Shown here in pieces: positions 47,426-53,080 of a DNA stretch of 53,080 nt. Position 1 is the first letter of the stretch; every line of letters begins with the position of its first letter. The stretch comes from an uncultured Bacteroidota bacterium (lineage in GTDB: Bacteria; Bacteroidota; Bacteroidia; Bacteroidales; UBA12481). The stretch spans positions 1 to 53,080 of the forward strand of contig CAIXHD010000270.1 of NCBI GenBank assembly GCA_903919065.1. Reading direction: 5' to 3'. The notes below the pieces were generated by a model that saw only the letters and a list, made by a program, of their open reading frames with translations, had not been told where the DNA came from and did no database searches. The translations under genes and the position numbers were made by a program.

Positions 47426-49744
47426 ATGGGAAATAGTATATTTGATAAGGTCATTCAAGCTCTACTGCAGGCAGAACAGCACAATAGTAGTGTAATGGTG
47501 AAGCCAGAAGTGATACTGTGGCCCGATCCGGAATATCAATGGGTGGATGTTATTTCTGTTTTGCAGTCAACTGTGCCTCAGTTGCTCATATACGGCGATT
47601 ATGAGCCTTCCAATAAAAAAGGTCCTGCAATCTGGTTAAAGTGCATGATTGCAAAGATGCTCCCCGAAGCAGATTGGGCAGAGGATGCTATTCCGATAAT
47701 TTATATGCCGGGCATAGCAAAATCCGATTTACGAAATGTAGAGAATGCCGTTTCTAATTTCCAACCGCTATTGGAATACCAATACACGGGTATTTTGTTC
47801 CTCCAAGAAAACGGAAAAGAATGGACAATACTTGCTTTTATTGAAAATCCGATAATTGGACTGGGCGTTAGTGTTGCCCAGGACAATGCTACAAAAGTTG
47901 CACTAATAAAATCATTACCCACCATTTTTCAAGACCAAGAGGTTTTATCAGGCAAAACTATAATAGATGCCGAATACCTGAACAATCAATTATTACCAGA
48001 CATTATCCCCATCATTCTCAAATGGATGTGCAGAGGCGATGCTTTTTTACAAAGTATGGAAGTAGGAAAAAAAGAGGTTTTTATCAGCCTATGCAAATCG
48101 CAATTTGATTTTGAGCCCGATCATAAAAACATAAAAGCCATTACAGAAAAGCTTGGATCACAAAATAACTCCTGGAAATACATTTGGCAATTGTTTTCTA
48201 CAGCACCGCATAAATATCCCGAATTATATGATTTGTTGGAGTTAGCTAAACCTGCCGATTTAGGTAAAGGCATTTTTGCCTTACCGGAGGAAAGTTGGCC
48301 GCAGGTGAATAGACAAAAGGAGGAAGCCTTGGCACTGGCACTGGTAAAAACGGCCAAACTAGATGCTCAAAAAGCTATTTCCGAGCTGAAACAATTAGAA
48401 GCCGAGCACAGCACAAGAAAAAACTGGGTTTGGTTTGAACTAGGGAAATCACCTTTGGCTGATACTTTGCAATACCTGGTTCAAATGGCTGTAAAATCTT
48501 CGGAAGCGTTTCCATCGTCATCCATTGAAGAACTCAAATCATATTATACTACGAGTGGTTATCTGGTAGATCAATTCATGCGAAAATCATTGGCAGCAGT
48601 GAGAACTGAGGAGCATAAAAATATTATAAAATCAATCATCCAACTCTTTTACCGACCATGGTTTGAATCCTTAACAAATAAGTTTCAAAAACTGGTGGAA
48701 GCCGAAACCTCGATTTTTACCGCACAAACTGCGTTTGAAGAAACCGAATCGTTCGTTTTGTTTGTCGATGCTTTCCGCTATGAATTGGCCGAAGAATTCT
48801 GCCAACATTTATCAAAGTATAAACTCAACGTTTCCTTGCAAGCCGGATGGTCGGCCATTCCATCCTTAACACCCACAGCCAAGCCCAATGTTTCACCAAT
48901 CGCATCAATTGTTTCAACGCAAAGTGAAATTGCCGAGTTTCGACCAAAATTGCAGAATGGCAAAGATTTACAGACCAACGCATTTCGGGATGCCTTAAAG
49001 GCTAACAATTTTAAATTTGTATCCAATGCTAATGATATCCAGGGTGAAGGGAGATATTGGCAAGAAATCGGTGAAATTGATACAAAAGGGCATGAAGAAC
49101 AGTCTGGCCTAGTAAAACGAATTAATGAGTTGTTTGAGCAGGTGCAAGAAGCATTGGAGGTTGCATTCGACAAAGGCATTAAGCGCATCAAAATCGTAAC
49201 CGATCACGGTTGGTTATTGTTACCGGGCGGTTTACCTAAAACACAGCTAAATGTTGGATTAACTGAAACACGGTGGGGCCGTTGTGCATTAATAAAGGAA
49301 GGAGCAAAAACAGATCTATTGCACTTACCATGGCGTTGGAATCCTGCTATTTACATTGCCTATGCTCCAGGAATTTCATTCTTTATGGCCAATCAGGAGT
49401 ATGCGCATGGAGGTATTTCCTTGCACGAATGTTTAGTACCCACCTTGATTATTGAAAATCCGAACGTATCGAATATTGAAGCTGAAGTCAAGGCTGTGAA
49501 ATGGGTTAACCTTAAATGCACCATACAAACTACCGATGTGCCAAATTTGTATTCTATTGATATTCGAACCAAATACAATGATGCTAAGTCATCCATTGTG
49601 TTGTCAAAAAACAAGTTACTGAAAGACAATACAATAACATTGATGGTGGATGATGCTGCCGAAGACCAAGCAGCAACAATTGTTTTATTGGATCAGAATG
49701 AACGTATTTTAGATAAAAAACCAACCACAGTAGGTGGTGATTAA
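47426..49744 (+). CDS. pglZ: BREX alkaline-phosphatase-superfamily protein PglZ
   Basis: FVLFVDAFRYELAEEF; IKIVTDHGWLLLPGGLPK. Confidence 0.93.
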   Translation: MGNSIFDKVIQALLQAEQHNSSVMVKPEVILWPDPEYQWVDVISVLQSTVPQLLIYGDYEPSNKKGPAIWLKCMIAKMLPEADWAEDAIPIIYMPGIAKSDLRNVENAVSNFQPLLEYQYTGILFLQENGKEWTILAFIENPIIGLGVSVAQDNATKVALIKSLPTIFQDQEVLSGKTIIDAEYLNNQLLPDIIPIILKWMCRGDAFLQSMEVGKKEVFISLCKSQFDFEPDHKNIKAITEKLGSQNNSWKYIWQLFSTAPHKYPELYDLLELAKPADLGKGIFALPEESWPQVNRQKEEALALALVKTAKLDAQKAISELKQLEAEHSTRKNWVWFELGKSPLADTLQYLVQMAVKSSEAFPSSSIEELKSYYTTSGYLVDQFMRKSLAAVRTEEHKNIIKSIIQLFYRPWFESLTNKFQKLVEAETSIFTAQTAFEETESFVLFVDAFRYELAEEFCQHLSKYKLNVSLQAGWSAIPSLTPTAKPNVSPIASIVSTQSEIAEFRPKLQNGKDLQTNAFRDALKANNFKFVSNANDIQGEGRYWQEIGEIDTKGHEEQSGLVKRINELFEQVQEALEVAFDKGIKRIKIVTDHGWLLLPGGLPKTQLNVGLTETRWGRCALIKEGAKTDLLHLPWRWNPAIYIAYAPGISFFMANQEYAHGGISLHECLVPTLIIENPNVSNIEAEVKAVKWVNLKCTIQTTDVPNLYSIDIRTKYNDAKSSIVLSKNKLLKDNTITLMVDDAAEDQAATIVLLDQNERILDKKPTTVGGD

Positions 49745-49755
49745 TCGGAAGAAGC

Positions 49756-51804
49756 ATGGAACTCGATAAAATTGATCAATTATCTACAAAGGCCTTTGAG
49801 GGCTTTGTTGTGCGAAAAGATTTACTTGGACCTTTTCGCAAAACATTTCCAGTACCTACTTATGTAATCGAATTTCTATTAGGACGCTATTGTGCCACTA
49901 TTGATGAAGAAGAAATCCAGGAAGGATTGGAGATTGTAAAACGACAACTCCAAGACAGAACAGTTCGGACAGGTGAAGAAGAATATTTTAAGTCAAAAGC
50001 CAAAGAAAAAGGGTCAATAAAGTTAATCGATATAGTTACAGCTCGGCTTGATACAGGAACGGATAGTTATGTAGCTACTCTTCCAAGTCTCCAACTAAAT
50101 AAGGTCCGTATTTCTGATGAAGCTGTTAATGCCAATGACAGGATGTTGACAGGTGGTTTCTATGCGGAAATAGAATTGGAATATGATGCAGCAATAGCAC
50201 AAGAGAATAGTGGCCGTCCTTTTGGCATTATTAACATTCGACCAATTCAATTGTCGAACAGAAATGTAATGGACATCTTGTATAAAGGTCGCGACCTATT
50301 CACTTTAGATGAATGGAAAGATTTTTTAATTCGAAGTATTGGGTTGGAACCAACCGCATTATCTGAAAGAGCAAAGAATGTCCAATTTGTTAGAATGATC
50401 CCTTTTGTGGAGCGGAATTATAATATGATTGAGCTAGGTCCAAGAGGTACTGGCAAATCGCATCTCTTTCAGCAAATATCCCCATATGCCCATTTGGTTT
50501 CAGGAGGAAAAGCAACTGTTGCTAAAATGTTTGTTAATATGGGCAATGGTGAACGTGGTCTGGTTTGCAAATACGATGTGGTATGCTTCGATGAGGTTTC
50601 AGGAGTTTCATTTGACCAAAAAGATGGCGTAAACATCATGAAAGGGTACATGGAAAGTGGCGAATTTAGTAGGGGAAAAGAACCAATCCGAGCCGATGGT
50701 AGTATTGTGATGGTCGGGAATTTCGAAGTTGACGTCGAGCACCAGCAACGAATTGGTCATCTATTTGGTCCCTTACCTCCCGAAATGAGAAATGATACCG
50801 CATTCATGGATCGTATCCATGCCTTCGTTCCTGGTTGGGACTTCCCAAAATTAGATAACAAAGTACATCTCACTACTCATTTTGGCTTGGTAAGTGACTT
50901 CCTCTCTGAATGCTGGACACGTTTGCGCGATATTAGCAGAATTACTTCATTATCAATGCGCATTGATTATGGAGGGGCCTTAAGCGGTCGTGACACGAGT
51001 GGAGTTAATAAAACCTTGAATGGTTTGTTGAAATTGATGCAGCCTAATCCTGAAATACCTATTTCGGACGAATTATTGGAGTGGGCAGTAAAAGTTGCCT
51101 TGGAGTATCGTCGCAGGGTAAAAGAGCAGCAAAAACGTATCGGGTCTACCGAATTCCGAAATACACATTTTAGTTATAGGATGGGGGAAAATGGAATTGA
51201 AACTTTCGTGACAACACCTGAAATACATAGTGAAAATACTATTGGAGAGGATCCGTTACCGCCAGGTCAGATTTGGGCGCTAAATGCAGGAGGTCAGGAA
51301 GAATCAACAGGATTATACAAAATTGAAATAAATGTTGGACCGGGTTCTGGTGTAAAAATCTTGAACAAACCAGCACCACCGCAATTTCAGGAAAGCGTGA
51401 AATATGCGGAGCAGAATTTATATAGCAAGACAAAAGAATTAGTTGGAGACAGAGACCCTCGTTCTCATGAATTTTCTTTGCAGTTAAGGGCTTTTGATGC
51501 CTCAAAAAGCGGGAATGGAATGGGTATGGCCGTGCTCATCTCCATGTGCAGTGCAATTCTCGAAAAAGGCACAAAAGGCGGATTAGTCATTGTTGGTCAG
51601 TTGAACCTAGGTGGTTCATTTGATATAGTTTACAATGCGGTCAACCTTGCTGAAATAGCTATTGAAAAAGGAGCCACAACTTTATTGATTCCATTAAATG
51701 CGAGGAAACAGTTAAACGATTTGTCAGATCAAATGATAACCAAGATCAATATTCAATATTATTCAGATTTGAAGGACTGCTTGATTAAATCTTTATTGGA
51801 GTAA
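49756..51804 (+). CDS. brxL: BREX Lon-like protease BrxL
   Basis: ELGPRGTGKSHLFQQISPYAHLVSGGKATVAKMF; Lon-like C-terminal domain; LDKIDQLSTKAFEGFVVRKDL. Confidence 0.94.
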   Translation: MELDKIDQLSTKAFEGFVVRKDLLGPFRKTFPVPTYVIEFLLGRYCATIDEEEIQEGLEIVKRQLQDRTVRTGEEEYFKSKAKEKGSIKLIDIVTARLDTGTDSYVATLPSLQLNKVRISDEAVNANDRMLTGGFYAEIELEYDAAIAQENSGRPFGIINIRPIQLSNRNVMDILYKGRDLFTLDEWKDFLIRSIGLEPTALSERAKNVQFVRMIPFVERNYNMIELGPRGTGKSHLFQQISPYAHLVSGGKATVAKMFVNMGNGERGLVCKYDVVCFDEVSGVSFDQKDGVNIMKGYMESGEFSRGKEPIRADGSIVMVGNFEVDVEHQQRIGHLFGPLPPEMRNDTAFMDRIHAFVPGWDFPKLDNKVHLTTHFGLVSDFLSECWTRLRDISRITSLSMRIDYGGALSGRDTSGVNKTLNGLLKLMQPNPEIPISDELLEWAVKVALEYRRRVKEQQKRIGSTEFRNTHFSYRMGENGIETFVTTPEIHSENTIGEDPLPPGQIWALNAGGQEESTGLYKIEINVGPGSGVKILNKPAPPQFQESVKYAEQNLYSKTKELVGDRDPRSHEFSLQLRAFDASKSGNGMGMAVLISMCSAILEKGTKGGLVIVGQLNLGGSFDIVYNAVNLAEIAIEKGATTLLIPLNARKQLNDLSDQMITKINIQYYSDLKDCLIKSLLE

Positions 51805-51861
51805 GAACTCAGTTTAATGCTTGACAAAGTGAATTTTATCACATCTTATTCACAATTAGAA

Positions 51862-51987
51862 TCCCGCCGAAGGGTTAAGGAGCAACAAAAGAAGATCTTG
51901 GAATCTGAATTCCGTGATACAAATTTCAGTTATGTAATGGTTAAGGATGGGGTGGAGAAGTTCGTTACTACTCCTGAATCGTTGTGA
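51862..51987 (+). pseudogene. Relic of a second brxL (internal fragment); open from ATG 51817
   Basis: SRRRVKEQQKKILESEFRDTNFSYVMVKDGVEKFVTTPE vs BrxL YRRRVKEQQKRIGSTEFRNTHFSYRMGENGIETFVTTPE. Confidence 0.85.
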
Positions 51988-52031
51988 TTTAACTCTAAAG
52001 TCCTCCTCAATTAATCAACAACTTAACTTTT

Positions 52032-52954
52032 ATGGATAGATTTAAGGGTTGCCTCCTGGGCGGTGCGATTGGAGATGCCTTAGGTGCTCCAGTTGAATTT
52101 ATGCCAATCAATCTTATTCAGAATTATTATGGACTCAATGGCATAACCGATTACGTTGAATACCCCGATGGAACAGGAGAGTTTACCGATGATACCCAGA
52201 TGACATTATTTACCGCAGAGGCCGTATTGCGCTTTTACCAAAGGACCATCGTTGACAGGTCAGATTTGTCATTGCGCGCAATAACCATCCATTCACATAT
52301 CCGCTGGCTTCTAACGCAGGGGGAAGTACCGGTTGAAATTCCAGAGTCTGAGGAACGTCCAATAGAATCGGGATGGTTGATCAAGAGGAGTGAATTGTTT
52401 AGACGCCGAGCCCCGGGAAATACTTGTTTAGAATCCATCCGGAACGGGCAAAGAGGGAGTATCGGTAATCCCGTCAACAACAGCAAAGGGTGCGGAGCCA
52501 TAATGCGGATGGCTCCCGTTGGATTGATGTTTTCGCCGACAGAAGCGTTCAGCAATGGTTGTGAAATGGCTGTTTTAACCCACAGCCATCCAACTGGATA
52601 TCTAACTGCAGGATACTTCGCAGCTTTGATTTCATTTATTAACAATGGATGTAGCCTTATTGATGCCATAAATGCCGCAATACATATTCTCAAGGAACAG
52701 CCAAACTTTGCCGAAACATTAGTTGCTATTGAAAAGTCAATCCAATTGTATGAAAACACAAAGTCCATAACCGATCCTAAAACAAGATGTTCTCCCGAGC
52801 ATATTGAATCTTTAGGTGGAGGATGGATTGCCGAGGAAGCACTGGCTATTTCGCTTTTTTGCAGCCTTCATTATGAAAGTGATATTCGTAACGGATTGCT
52901 GGCTGCTGTAAACCACAGCGGGGACTCCGATAGCACTGGTGGATATTCCGGTGA
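52032..52954 (+). CDS. ADP-ribosylglycohydrolase family protein, 3' truncated
   Basis: FKGCLLGGAIGDALGAPVEF; GEFTDDTQMTL; AVNHSGDSDSTGG then sequence unlike the family. Confidence 0.88.
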
Positions 52955-53080
52955 TGTTGACCCCCTTGTCCGGTCATATTGACCCCCCTCAGGGATGATG
53001 ATTCAGAGAACTCGAATGACTGACAATTTTACCGATTTTTTCTTAAATTCTCTCCACGCAATTCAATTCTGTATGCGCTA
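52955..53080. mobile_element. Putative left end of an IS21-family-like insertion sequence (continues beyond window)
   Basis: TGTTGACCCCC at 52955 with repeated TTGACCCCC at 52957-52965 and 52979-52987; abrupt end of ADP-ribosylglycohydrolase homology. Confidence 0.45.

Noticed and set aside
52235-52768. 177-aa minus ORF
   Set aside because: Antisense to the ADP-ribosylglycohydrolase with intact family motifs
1-53080. CRISPR array
   Set aside because: No regularly spaced direct repeats of CRISPR size and no cas-like genes seen

Overview
Bacteroidetes-like chromosomal segment. A short chromosomal flank (3' end of cysQ, a convergent alanine/saccharopine-dehydrogenase-like gene, and ssrA/tmRNA with tag GESNYALAA) is followed directly by a tyrosine integrase. 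From there to the window end is a large genomic island built on the tmRNA 3' end. The island carries: (i) integrase and small HTH regulators; (ii) sbcD-sbcC; (iii) a 10.5-25.8 kb accessory block of mostly uncharacterised genes: a two-lobed mini aspartyl protease, two related N-terminal-HTH + C-terminal AAA+ ATPases, three mutually related unknown proteins (one with a CX4C...CX2C cluster), a small caspase/CHAT-like protein, a NADAR protein, a PKD/FISUMP lipoprotein, a PPP-type phosphatase, a 5'-nucleotidase (cN-I-like), a vWA protein and a HAD protein; (iv) recD-recC-recB; (v) a type I BREX operon (brxA-brxB-brxC-pglX-pglX2-pglZ-brxL) with an extra truncated brxC upstream, two tandem pglX genes differing mainly in their central (TRD) region, and a brxL relic downstream; (vi) an ADP-ribosylglycohydrolase gene apparently cut by an IS21-like end at the window edge. 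The best candidates for something undescribed are the 10.5-25.8 kb block, in which the perfect palindrome TCAAGCTTGA recurs five times at gene boundaries, and the composite BREX locus. All homology calls are from reading motifs by eye; no searches were run.
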